Positions 26,835-35,320 of a stretch of 64,000 nt of DNA are shown here, in pieces. Below the pieces are notes generated by a model. The model ran no database searches. It worked only from the letters and a program-made list of their open reading frames with translations, and had not been told where the DNA came from. The stretch comes from Labilibacter marinus. Lineage in GTDB: Bacteria; Bacteroidota; Bacteroidia; Bacteroidales; Marinilabiliaceae. How positions within the stretch are numbered: the stretch's first letter is position 1; the number at the start of each line of letters is the position of its first letter. A program made the position numbers and the translations under genes. Where the stretch lies: assembly GCF_001659685.2 (NCBI RefSeq), contig NZ_LXYE02000034.1:1-64000 (forward strand). Reading direction: 5' to 3'.

Positions 26835-28220
26835 ATGAAGGTGTACAAAAGAATATCAGTTTTGCTTTTGCTATCTGTGACATTATTTAGCTGTCAGCAA
26901 AAAGCAGAAAAGAAGGAAGTAAAAAAGCCCAATATCCTGTTTTTGTTAGCAGATGATTTAGGTTACGGCGAATTAGGCTGTTACGGACAAAAAGTTATTA
27001 AAACACCTGTATTGGATAATATGGCTGCCGAGGGAATTCGTTTTACTAACTTTTACGCTGGTAACCCGGTTTGTTCACCTTCCAGAGCAGTATTGATGAC
27101 AGGAATTCATTCAGGTAACAATGCTATTAGAGGCAATAAAGGCGAGTTTGACAGAGGTTTTGATAGGGTAGCCCTGCGCAAAACCGATGTTACTTTGGCG
27201 GAGATGTTAAAAGGAGCTGGTTATCAAACAGGTTTTGTGGGTAAATGGCACATGGAAGATCCTAACGACTTAAGCACATGGGCTTATAACCGAGGTTTCG
27301 ATTATGCGGCTCAGGAGCAATGGAGTTCGCCATTTGGAGGTGCAAAATACACGGTCGATTGGGAATATATCAATGGATTACAGGATTCTGTATTTTATAA
27401 TATGGATGATTTTAACTGTAAGGATGAATTCCGAACAAACCTTGCTTTCGACTATCTGGATAAGATCAATAAAGACGAACCGTTCTTTTTATTTATGAGT
27501 TATAGAGCGCCACATGCTCACGAGTATGACTTAGGTAACAAAACTTTATATGCCGATAAAGGTTGGCCCGATGTAGAGCGTCGTCATGCAGCAAAAATTA
27601 CTTTGCTAGATAAACAAATCGGTCGTATGCTTAAAAAACTGGAAGAGATGGGCGAGTTAGATAATACGCTAATCCTATTTACCAGCGATAACGGACCAAC
27701 AGGAGAAGGCGGTCACGATTATGAGTTCTTTAATAGTAATGGCGATTTACAAGGATACAAACGCGATACTTATGAAGGAGGTATTCGCGTTCCTACCATG
27801 GCTTGGTGGAAAGGAAAAATTAAAGCTGGAACGGTTTCTGACTTTATTGGAAGCGGACAAGATTTTATGGCTACATTAGCTGAGGTAGTAGGTGTCGAAA
27901 AACCAAAACAGGCCAATGGGATTTCTATTTTGCCTGTTCTTACGGGCGGAGAGGAACCTAAGAGAGAGTTCTTAAATTGGGAGTTTTTTAAGCCTTCGCA
28001 TGCCGCTGATGGTTTTCGTCAGGCGGTACGTATTGACAATATGAAGGCCGTTCGTTACGGAGTAGATAATCCTATTGAGTTGTACGATTTAGATAAGGAT
28101 ATCTCGGAAGCAAATAACGTAGCATCGCAGTACCCAGAGTTGATTAAGCGAGTGGATAAAATCTTTAAAGAGGAAAGAACAGCCAATGAGCACTTCCCAT
28201 ATGGAGGTTATAAAAAATAG
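26835..28220 (+). CDS. S1-type formylglycine sulfatase, lipoprotein (sulfatase 3)
   Basis: The 461-residue lipoprotein (VTLFSC lipobox) has the signature C80-S-P-S-R-A, metal-site motifs FLLADDLGYGELGCYG and LFTSDNGPTGEGG, and FVGKWHM. It is more distant from sulfatases 1 and 2 than they are from each other, so it belongs to another S1 subfamily and likely cuts a different sulfate ester. It closes the sulfatase-GH2-sulfatase block; the GH82 gene is the next one. Confidence 0.94.
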   Translation: MKVYKRISVLLLLSVTLFSCQQKAEKKEVKKPNILFLLADDLGYGELGCYGQKVIKTPVLDNMAAEGIRFTNFYAGNPVCSPSRAVLMTGIHSGNNAIRGNKGEFDRGFDRVALRKTDVTLAEMLKGAGYQTGFVGKWHMEDPNDLSTWAYNRGFDYAAQEQWSSPFGGAKYTVDWEYINGLQDSVFYNMDDFNCKDEFRTNLAFDYLDKINKDEPFFLFMSYRAPHAHEYDLGNKTLYADKGWPDVERRHAAKITLLDKQIGRMLKKLEEMGELDNTLILFTSDNGPTGEGGHDYEFFNSNGDLQGYKRDTYEGGIRVPTMAWWKGKIKAGTVSDFIGSGQDFMATLAEVVGVEKPKQANGISILPVLTGGEEPKREFLNWEFFKPSHAADGFRQAVRIDNMKAVRYGVDNPIELYDLDKDISEANNVASQYPELIKRVDKIFKEERTANEHFPYGGYKK

Positions 28221-28443
28221 TTTGTAAATATCGTTTGCCCGGTAGATATTGAAATGCGATAAGTGTATCAGTATAAGATATGTTTATGGCATTTCTTGTA
28301 AATAATAGAATCACCCATGATACATATGTTCATGATCGGAAAAACCATTTTTTTTAAGTGATAAACATCTGCAAAAACCATCAAAATCAAAAAAATATCA
28401 CACGAGCATACAGGGAATTCGCCTGTAAACAAAATAAAGTTGC
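28221..28443. other. Intergenic, no gene seen
   Basis: AT-rich spacer between sulfatase 3 and the long palindrome. The open frames across it on both strands are short, without start context or coding bias. Confidence 0.5.
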
Positions 28444-28674
28444 AAGTCGAGCTCCCGACATCAGCAACGTAGCTTGGGACCCACATTTCTTGATATTGAG
28501 AAGACAGAATTGGAACGAAGTGGAAATCATGAACTCCAAAAATATAGCTTTGTGAACTAAAGTTGTTTGAGCGTTAGCGAGTTCTTTCTGTCTCAAAAGC
28601 AAGAAAATTGTGGGTAAGCGAGTGCTGCAGTCGGCGGACTTTTTGTCCACTTTTTTGACTGCAGAAAAAAGTGG
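28444..28674. repeat. Long imperfect palindrome with nested hairpin (MITE-like or structured RNA)
   Basis: The left arm, about 28444-28513 (motifs AAGTC, CCGAC..CAGCA, GCTTGGGACCCAC, TTTCTTG, TTGAGAAGACAGAA), pairs imperfectly with the right arm, about 28582-28640 (TTCTTTCTGTCTCAA, CAAGAAAATTGTGGGT, AAGCGAGTGCTGCAGTCGG). Directly after it CCACTTTTTT (28647-28656) and AAAAAAGTGG (28665-28674) form a perfect 10-bp stem. Its 8-base loop GACTGCAG is complementary to CTGCAGTC at 28625-28632 in the right arm. No protein is encoded. It is in the gap before the GH82 gene. Confidence 0.6.
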
Positions 28675-28944
28675 AAGCCTTGCGGCTCGAGCCTAGAAAA
28701 GCATTGTTTCATAGAAAAATGTATTTTCTATTTTAAAAGCAATTTCCCTGCACGAACATATGTTTAAAGCTTCTCCAAGCTAATTTTTACCCAATAAACA
28801 TCTGTTAACGAGTACAGGAAGGTATGTATGTCGGCTCTATCTGTTAATGTGTAGTGGTTTTTCCTGTAACGAACATTGTACAAACCCATAGGAACATAGT
28901 AGTCCTGCGCTTTTATTTCCTTTATATCAAACAATTAAAACAGA
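28675..28944. other. Leader region of the GH82 gene
   Basis: About 270 bases with no reading frame of coding character. No exact TAnnTTTG box is seen within 100 bases of the start. The promoter of the GH82 gene is presumably here. Confidence 0.45.
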
Positions 28945-30429
28945 GTGATGATACAAAAATATACATTTATATTATTAATAGCTGCAAGTTTGGGTTTGCA
29001 AGCTATGGCTCAAAATGAAGCCGATTTTTACACCGAACCTAGCACTTATGGGGTAGTTAAAAATCTGGTTGATGATTACCATGCCGATGGCTCGGATGAC
29101 GAAGATGACAGCGCGGCGCTTCGTAGTGCAATTGCTGATGTTACGGCTACTACCAATGGAGGTAAAATTATAATTCCGGCTGGTACTTATTATTTCACAG
29201 ATGTCCAGATGAACTCCAATGTTCATATCGAAATAAATAAGGATGCTATTATTAAACCAGCACCTGTATCAGACACCAAAAACCACCGTATTTTCGATTT
29301 TACCAACAGTAGCAAAGTAATTAAAAACGTGAGTATACAAGGTGTAGACGGCAGTTTTACCGTAGATTTACGAAACCTAAGCAATAAGAATTTTGCGGTA
29401 GTACGTTTTAATAATGCGGAGAATTTTCTGCTTTCAAATTTTATTGTTCAGGATGATATTACCAAATTTTCGTGTGTAACGTTTGGATATGGAAAAATTG
29501 GAGATACCTATTATTCTCCCACCAATGGTGTAATTAAAAATCTAACCGCTTACAATCAGCATTATGGTTACGGAGTAATTCAGTCGCAGGCTTCGGTTAA
29601 TGTGTTGTTTAAAAACTTATGGGGCGATGGAGGTGTAACACTGCGTTTAGAAACAGGCTACGATAAAATGAATGAGCTACAAGTGGGCGGAAATTTTGAT
29701 ACCTACGGGCGCGATATTTACTGTGAAAATGGAAATGCTGCTTATATGATGTCGCCACATGCCATTCAAAACGGACATGTAGATATTGATGGAGTTACTG
29801 CGGTTAATTGTGGTTTTGCTGTGCGAATTGGCGATGGTTATGTAAAAAAAGATCAGGAAGAAATACCCGGTATTCAACCCGGAACCTACGCCAGTACAAG
29901 CGTTGTTAAAAACGTTACGGCCACCTATGGAGCCACTGCTCAGGTAAAAAGCAAACACTTTAAATACATGCCTTGTGTTTTGCGTTCTTTAATTGCGGAG
30001 GATTATAATCCAGATGGAGAGAGTTATTCTGCACCTGCTATTTCTGCCGTAATAAATACCGCAGAACATGCCGCAGAAGGGACTTATCATGTTGAAACAA
30101 CTAATGTAAGCAATATCGGTTTTGCCGAGCAGCCACATGCTATCGTATACTATGAAGTAGATTGCGATGAAAACAGCATAGCAAACAACCAATATTCAAA
30201 AAGCATTAAGGTTTTTCCTAATCCCTTTAAGCAGTCATTTACAGTTGATGTTGAGCATGACTTCGATTTTAATGAAATTCAGATATTGAATATGCATGGC
30301 AAAATTGTGCATTCAGAATCCTTTGTAGGCAGCACACAAAATCTTCAGGTTGACTTAGCCAAAGGAATGTACTGTGTAAAACTAATAGGCAAAAACAAAG
30401 TGGGCGTAAAAACAATCATTAAAAATTAA
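28945..30429 (+). CDS. cgiA: GH82-type iota-carrageenase with T9SS sorting tail
   Basis: From memory of the Alteromonas fortis iota-carrageenase, matching blocks run through the whole catalytic domain: ADFY at the N-terminus, NGG..IIPAGTYYF, QMNSNVHIEI, AIIKP, KNHRIF, YGYGVIQ, VLFKNL, GGVTLRLET, SPHAIQNG and VNCGFAVR. This domain is a right-handed beta-helix that cleaves beta-1,4 bonds of iota-carrageenan. A. fortis Q222, E245 and H281 correspond here to Q213, E236 and H272, a constant offset of 9. D247 falls on G238, although D240 is two residues on. Residues about 410-494 are a T9SS type A sorting domain (KVFPNPFKQSFTVDV..GMYCVKLIGKNKVGVKTIIKN), so it is secreted or surface-anchored. The signal peptide is residues 1-22. 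The family call is by remembered alignment, not a search. Confidence 0.88.
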   Translation: MMIQKYTFILLIAASLGLQAMAQNEADFYTEPSTYGVVKNLVDDYHADGSDDEDDSAALRSAIADVTATTNGGKIIIPAGTYYFTDVQMNSNVHIEINKDAIIKPAPVSDTKNHRIFDFTNSSKVIKNVSIQGVDGSFTVDLRNLSNKNFAVVRFNNAENFLLSNFIVQDDITKFSCVTFGYGKIGDTYYSPTNGVIKNLTAYNQHYGYGVIQSQASVNVLFKNLWGDGGVTLRLETGYDKMNELQVGGNFDTYGRDIYCENGNAAYMMSPHAIQNGHVDIDGVTAVNCGFAVRIGDGYVKKDQEEIPGIQPGTYASTSVVKNVTATYGATAQVKSKHFKYMPCVLRSLIAEDYNPDGESYSAPAISAVINTAEHAAEGTYHVETTNVSNIGFAEQPHAIVYYEVDCDENSIANNQYSKSIKVFPNPFKQSFTVDVEHDFDFNEIQILNMHGKIVHSESFVGSTQNLQVDLAKGMYCVKLIGKNKVGVKTIIKN

Positions 30430-30450
30430 ATTTCCTACGCTACTCGTTAG

Positions 30451-30484
30451 GTGAATATGTACATGTAGTGGATATTCACTTTAT
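30451..30484 (+). terminator. Weak hairpin after the GH82 gene
   Basis: GTGAATAT (30451-30458) pairs with ATATTCAC (30472-30479), followed by TTTA, 22 bases after the stop. The T run is short, so this is only a possible terminator. Confidence 0.4.
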
Positions 30485-30604
30485 GAGTAGTTCAATATAA
30501 ACATCTATTTCGCTTTCAGATTTATTCTAAATATTGAATTAATTGTTGTGTGTTCGAAGAGTACAAAAGATGTAAATTTATATTGATTACTCATAGGATA
30601 ATAG

Positions 30605-31105
30605 TTATAAAACTCGGTCTAGATAATTCCATGAATGAAAGAGTATATTAATCAATAGTACAATGGAAATTCCTATAAGAATACTGACTTTTTCTAACTT
30701 TAAGATGTTGATATTCTTTTCAGGGAATCTGTATTTCTTTTGAAGTATAAAAAAATATAAAAATAAACCCAGCGGAGCAATCAAGAATAGATAAAGGTTC
30801 TGGTCAGTCCATAATACTTCATATCTTGTTAGTAAGTATTGATTTGCTGGATACAACATGATTAATGTTCCAGTAAGCTTGTAGAGTAAAACGGAACGCC
30901 TATCATGTTTGAATAAATAATACCCGGATGAGATTAAAAGAATGCCCATAATAAATTGATAAATTAAAGATATCATGGGTGTCATAACAAGGAATAGAAT
31001 ACTTGAGAAATTATAGGCATAAATATACCATGCTGACTCAAGTAATAACTTTATTCCTATAATGATTGAAAAGAAAGCAGTAAATATTTCAATTCTACTT
31101 CTCAT
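30605..31105 (-). CDS. Four-span membrane protein, unknown
   Basis: The 166-residue protein has about five hydrophobic segments (FFSIIIGIKLLLE, SILFLVMTPMISLIYQFI, GILLISSGYYLF, LYLFLIAPLGLFLYFFIL, VSILIGISIVLLINILF) and a short basic N-terminus. It lies 47 bases downstream of regulator 2 on the same strand and is probably cotranscribed with it. No family is recognised. It could assist the membrane regulator, as ToxS does for ToxR, but that is only suggested by position; ToxS itself is not similar. Confidence 0.65.
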   Translation of the reverse strand: MRSRIEIFTAFFSIIIGIKLLLESAWYIYAYNFSSILFLVMTPMISLIYQFIMGILLISSGYYLFKHDRRSVLLYKLTGTLIMLYPANQYLLTRYEVLWTDQNLYLFLIAPLGLFLYFFILQKKYRFPEKNINILKLEKVSILIGISIVLLINILFHSWNYLDRVL

Positions 31106-31152
31106 ATGCTTAATCTCCTATTAATTATTTCGCTCCCCATCGCATGGGGAGA

Positions 31153-32295
31153 TTAAAAAGGTACTACCCATAATAACTCCATTTTTAAGCTGGTTCTTTC
31201 TCTCCCATGAGCTTTAAATAAAGCAGTGAAGTATTTGTGATTTTCCAGATACTGATTGGTAAAATACTTTACAGAATCCTTATTGGTGAAGTATTCTATG
31301 GAAGCTGATACGCCCATATCATGATTAGAGAAAAATACAAAATGCTTAGTACCCATTGGGCCTGGATATTTTGATACGATGGCGTAATCTGTTATTTTCT
31401 CTGTAGACGAAATATTCAATATGGTGTCATTCTTATTAGGTAAACCTTTAACTTCTAAGGTATATCTGCCTACATTAAAATGTTCATTGGCATCATTAAA
31501 CAAAGGAATAAATTTGTTTTTTGTAAGTAGTGGACCTGCATAAATAGCGTTTCCATTTTTAATATCGTCTAATGAGGTGTTTGAATTAAACTTGATATCA
31601 AACTCTTTATTGTATGGAGTAAATAGTTGCGAAATGTTGCGAGAGGCAAATACGCCCATGCCAGTAAAGTATTGGTAATGTGCAGGAAATAGCTCTTCTT
31701 TTAACTCAGGTTTTTGCTCTAACAAAGAATAATACTCTTCTATGGAGTTAACCGTATAATCTCTGGTAAAACCATCGCTTCCCGTGATGGTTTTACCCTT
31801 CATACCAAAGGCATCACCAATAAATAGCGTTACAGATTTATCTTTATAGAGAAAATCTTTCCATATCCTGGGTTTTCTAGGTGGAATTTTATCAATGAGC
31901 AAGAGTAAAATAATCAAGGATAGTAATGCATAACCACCTACGTCCTTTAAGTTAAAGGTATTGGTTTTAGGCTTTACCTTTTTCTCAAACCTAATGCTAT
32001 ATTGCCCTTTATCAATTTTAACTATCCAAGTATTGTCTTTACCATCATCTTCGTAATAACTACTCAGCTTTTTTCGAAGATTGTACATACTCACTCTCAC
32101 ACGAGTATTCGACTTGTCTGATTTTCCTTTTTTACCGAAAAATTCCAAATCAATAATATCCTCTTTTAAAAAAGTATCTTCTATTTCGGCCTTTACTAAG
32201 TATTTTAAAAGTGCCGAGCTAGTTGTTGCTTTCTGAAAAGTTTTACTTTTTATAATATCATTAATTAAGGCCAGTTTCTCTTCTTTTGATAGCAT
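31153..32295 (-). CDS. Membrane-anchored winged-helix regulator, paralogue 2
   Basis: The 380-residue protein has the same architecture as the one at 18709-19866. The winged-helix-like domain, residues 1-107, has SALLKYLVKAEIEDTFLKEDIIDLEFFG, TRVRVSMYNLRKKLSSYY and WIVKIDKGQYSIRF. A membrane span is at about 122-140 and an outer domain at about 148-380 (VTLFIGDAFGMKG, AIYAGPLLTKNKF, FFSNHDMGVSASIEYFTN, ALFKAHGRERTSLKMEL). Shared landmarks with paralogue 1 along the whole length show common descent; the outer domains have diverged more than the DNA-binding parts. It is divergent from the GH105-BNR gene at 32561, with 265 bases between the starts. It probably senses a breakdown product and controls that segment. 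Confidence 0.8.
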   Translation of the reverse strand: MLSKEEKLALINDIIKSKTFQKATTSSALLKYLVKAEIEDTFLKEDIIDLEFFGKKGKSDKSNTRVRVSMYNLRKKLSSYYEDDGKDNTWIVKIDKGQYSIRFEKKVKPKTNTFNLKDVGGYALLSLIILLLLIDKIPPRKPRIWKDFLYKDKSVTLFIGDAFGMKGKTITGSDGFTRDYTVNSIEEYYSLLEQKPELKEELFPAHYQYFTGMGVFASRNISQLFTPYNKEFDIKFNSNTSLDDIKNGNAIYAGPLLTKNKFIPLFNDANEHFNVGRYTLEVKGLPNKNDTILNISSTEKITDYAIVSKYPGPMGTKHFVFFSNHDMGVSASIEYFTNKDSVKYFTNQYLENHKYFTALFKAHGRERTSLKMELLWVVPF

Positions 32296-32560
32296 TCTAT
32301 TCTGTTTGTCTGTCTGCTTAGTTTAAATATGCTAAGATGCCATTGTTTTTAGCTTCTGTTTTGTAACTTAAACTATTTTAGCTTTTTAAGTAATTTATTA
32401 ACCGTTACAAGTACCGTTACAGCAAGGTTAAAGATAGTATGATTTATCTGATTTAGCTTTATTTGTTCAGAGATTAAATAATGAGGACCTTATCCAATAT
32501 GGATTAACCCCAATATAATATTATACATAAAAGCCTATTTAGTAATTATATATTAAGTCT

Positions 32561-34972
32561 ATGAAATTGAAATTATCTTTATTACTACTGTCTGTTGTGG
32601 CACTTTTTTCGTGCAGCAATAAACAAGAAGTTCCATCCTCTCAAGAGGTATTTGATTTAACCAAAAAAGTAGCCAATTGGCAATTAGAAACTTGGGAAGA
32701 TCAAGGTAAGTACAGGGCTTTACCTCCCAAAGAAGACCGTAAAAAGTGGCATCATCGTAACCAATATCACGATTTAGAATGGTTAGGGGGAGCATTCTAT
32801 GCAGGTCTATACCAGTTCTCAGAAATTGATGATAGTAACAAATACGAAGATTGGTTGACGGAATTGGGTATGAAGTATCAATGGAAACTGCACGACAGAA
32901 AGTATCATGCAGATGACCATACAGTGGGGCAGTTTTATTTGAGTATGTATAACCTCACTCATAAAGGTTTTATGTTACGTCCTACCATGAAGCAGTTCAA
33001 TCAGATTATGACTGGTGATAAAAAAGATGATTATCATTGGGATTGGTGCGATGCATTGTTTATGGCTCCACCTGTTTGGGCTCGTTTAGCCAAGGTAACA
33101 AGTTTAAAAAAGTATTTGAATTACATGGATAAGCAGTATCACATGACTTATGATGAATTATGGGATGCGGAAGAGCAATTATTTTTTAGAGACAAAAGTT
33201 ATTTTGATAAGAAAGAAAAAAATGGAGAAAAAATATTCTGGTCGCGTGGTAATGGCTGGGTGTTTGGTGGATTGGCATTGATGATTCCTGATTTACCTAA
33301 AACTTGGGATGGAAGAGATTTCTACGTTGATATTTTCCAGAAAATGGCAGAGACCTTAAAAAGAACTCAACGCGCAGATGGAACTTGGTCAGCAGGATTG
33401 TTAGGCGATGTGAAGGATTATCCGAATATTGAAACCAGCGGAACGGGATTTTTTACTTTTGGACTAGCATGGGGAATTAATAATGGTATTCTGGATAAAG
33501 AAATCTATGAACCTGTGTTATTGAAAGCATGGAGTACTTTGGCAAGTGCAGTTACCGAAGAGGGAATGGTAGGCTATGTTCAACCCGTTGGAGCTGCTCC
33601 AGGTTTAAGTTACCCAGATTATACCGAAGTTTATGGTACAGGAGCTTTTTTAGCTGCAGGAACAGAAATGTATAAGTATATAGAACAGTTTTACCCTTCG
33701 CAAGATAAGGAAGAGACGGTGGTAGACTATACTACTTTTATGACCAATGGCGGTTGGTGTTGGTACCAGGATCCACGTGCTATCATCAATGATGGAAAAC
33801 TAATTATTGCTGGATTAGATGGACAAAACGGAGATGTAAATTTAGGGGTTTACGATTTATTGGGTGATAGTGTGCAAGGTCAAGTTACTTTGCACAAAGA
33901 GCTTCAGGTGGACGATCATGATGTTCCTGCTTTATATGCTCGCAGCGACAATAGTATTTTGGCGGTTTGGGCTAAGCATGGGAATGAAAAAATCCATTAT
34001 TACAATATTTCATCTTCTGATGATTATTTGCAGTGGGGCGAAAGAATGCAACATAATCATGAGTACGATGACCATAGAGGGGTGACTTATATGAACCTTT
34101 ATTATTTAAAAAATGAAGGCAAGTTATATAACTTATATCGTGATGGGGAAACCTATAATCCAGCATTTATTACTTCTGATGATGAAGGAAAAACTTGGGG
34201 TAACAGAACTCATTTTATAGCCAATGATGTAACTGGTCGTCAGCGTCCTTATTGTAGATATGCTCAACCAGATGAAAATACGATTGGTATTTCATATACC
34301 GATGCGCATCCGCGTCAGTACGGAAATAGCGTTTATTATGCGCAGTATAGAGATAGTGCATTTTACACTGTGGATGGAACTAAGATAAAGGATTTAAAGG
34401 ATGGTCCATTGCGCACATCTGAAGGAGAAAAAATTTATAAGGGAAGCGAAACTAAATTGAAACCAGCTGGTTGCGAAAGTGTACCTAATAGTGGTTGGAC
34501 TTGTGCCATGGGACAAGACGCAAATGGAAATCCTCATATTGGATATTCTTTGTATTTAAGCAATAGTGACCATCGTTACAGAATTGCCTCATGGGATGGA
34601 GAAAAATGGAACGATAGAGAAATTGCCTATGCAGGAAACTGCTTGTATTATGTAGAAAGCTCGTATACTGGCCTCATGGCTTTTGACCCAGAAGATCCTA
34701 CTAAAGTGTATATTTCAACGGATGTAAATCCTTCAACGGGAGAAGATTTGGGAGGTAAACACGAAATTTATGGTGCCACTATTGGTGCAAGCGACGATAT
34801 TTCAAACATTCCATGGGAAGCTATTACATCAGGTTCAACACAACGTAATATCCGACCAATCGTTGTGGCCAAGGAAGGTTATAAAGCTTTATTGTGGTTA
34901 CATGGAGACTGGAACACTTTTGTTAATTATGATGTAAATGTTGTTGGTAAGGTTTTAGAATTTCCTAAATAA
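32561..34972 (+). CDS. GH105-type unsaturated uronyl hydrolase fused to a BNR_4-type propeller
   Basis: The 803-residue lipoprotein (LFSC lipobox) has two enzymatic-looking halves. Residues about 25-375 form a GH105/GH88 (alpha/alpha)6 barrel with HWDWCDALFMAPPVWARLAKVT, where D164 is the candidate catalytic acid, plus WSRGNGWVFGGLA and YTEVYGTGAFLAAG. Known GH105 enzymes hydrate the delta-4,5 uronic end that polysaccharide lyases leave. Residues about 395-800 are a BNR_4-type beta-propeller (GGWCWYQDPRAII, YMNLYYLKNEGKLYNLYR, TSDDEGKTWGNRT). Some ulvan lyase families are propellers of this kind. Whether this half is a lyase or a binding module cannot be read off. It implies that a uronic-acid polymer is also handled here. 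It is divergent from regulator 2. Confidence 0.85.
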   Translation: MKLKLSLLLLSVVALFSCSNKQEVPSSQEVFDLTKKVANWQLETWEDQGKYRALPPKEDRKKWHHRNQYHDLEWLGGAFYAGLYQFSEIDDSNKYEDWLTELGMKYQWKLHDRKYHADDHTVGQFYLSMYNLTHKGFMLRPTMKQFNQIMTGDKKDDYHWDWCDALFMAPPVWARLAKVTSLKKYLNYMDKQYHMTYDELWDAEEQLFFRDKSYFDKKEKNGEKIFWSRGNGWVFGGLALMIPDLPKTWDGRDFYVDIFQKMAETLKRTQRADGTWSAGLLGDVKDYPNIETSGTGFFTFGLAWGINNGILDKEIYEPVLLKAWSTLASAVTEEGMVGYVQPVGAAPGLSYPDYTEVYGTGAFLAAGTEMYKYIEQFYPSQDKEETVVDYTTFMTNGGWCWYQDPRAIINDGKLIIAGLDGQNGDVNLGVYDLLGDSVQGQVTLHKELQVDDHDVPALYARSDNSILAVWAKHGNEKIHYYNISSSDDYLQWGERMQHNHEYDDHRGVTYMNLYYLKNEGKLYNLYRDGETYNPAFITSDDEGKTWGNRTHFIANDVTGRQRPYCRYAQPDENTIGISYTDAHPRQYGNSVYYAQYRDSAFYTVDGTKIKDLKDGPLRTSEGEKIYKGSETKLKPAGCESVPNSGWTCAMGQDANGNPHIGYSLYLSNSDHRYRIASWDGEKWNDREIAYAGNCLYYVESSYTGLMAFDPEDPTKVYISTDVNPSTGEDLGGKHEIYGATIGASDDISNIPWEAITSGSTQRNIRPIVVAKEGYKALLWLHGDWNTFVNYDVNVVGKVLEFPK

Positions 34973-35320
34973 GGGATAGTAGAACTCTCATAAACGAAGT
35001 TGATTTATTGGAGAATAGTAATTTCTATTCGCTCCAAAAAAAAAGTTTAGTTATAGCGCATTTTTTTAACTTCTAGAGTTGAAAAATGCGCTATTTTTTT
35101 TGGGGTTTATATTTTACTTTTTTACTGATTGATCTTAGCGTAAAATCCGACTTGTCAAAAGACGATAAATCAAGAAGCTTTTGCACAATGAGTTTTTATA
35201 GGGTTCTAGAAGTTGTATTTTTTAAAATTGTACGCAAACACACATGTAATGTACTCCCATATATCTAAAAAATCTTCTTAACTACCATCTTTAGCTAAGT
35301 AAATACATGAAAAGTTAAAG
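34973..35320. other. Intergenic with a strong terminator
   Basis: About 350 bases; the terminator at 35053-35101 is listed separately. A second hairpin with a bulge sits at about 35010-35035. A 60-codon open frame beginning inside the terminator at 35086 has no coding character and is not called. Confidence 0.6.
35053..35101 (+). terminator. Strong intrinsic terminator after the GH105-BNR gene
   Basis: ATAGCGCATTTTT (35053-35065) pairs perfectly with AAAAATGCGCTAT (35082-35094) and is followed by a run of eight T. Confidence 0.9.

Noticed and set aside
28268-28650. Several 65-90-codon frames on both strands
   Set aside because: They cross a long palindrome that is open on both strands by symmetry; no start context or family resemblance.
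34981-35036. Hairpin at about 35010-35035 followed by an A run as a terminator
   Set aside because: The run after it on the plus strand is A, and no minus-strand gene ends there; the next hairpin is the real terminator.
35086-35268. 60-codon open frame MRYFFWGLYFTFLL
   Set aside because: It begins inside a strong terminator and has no coding bias or homology; it is a chance frame.
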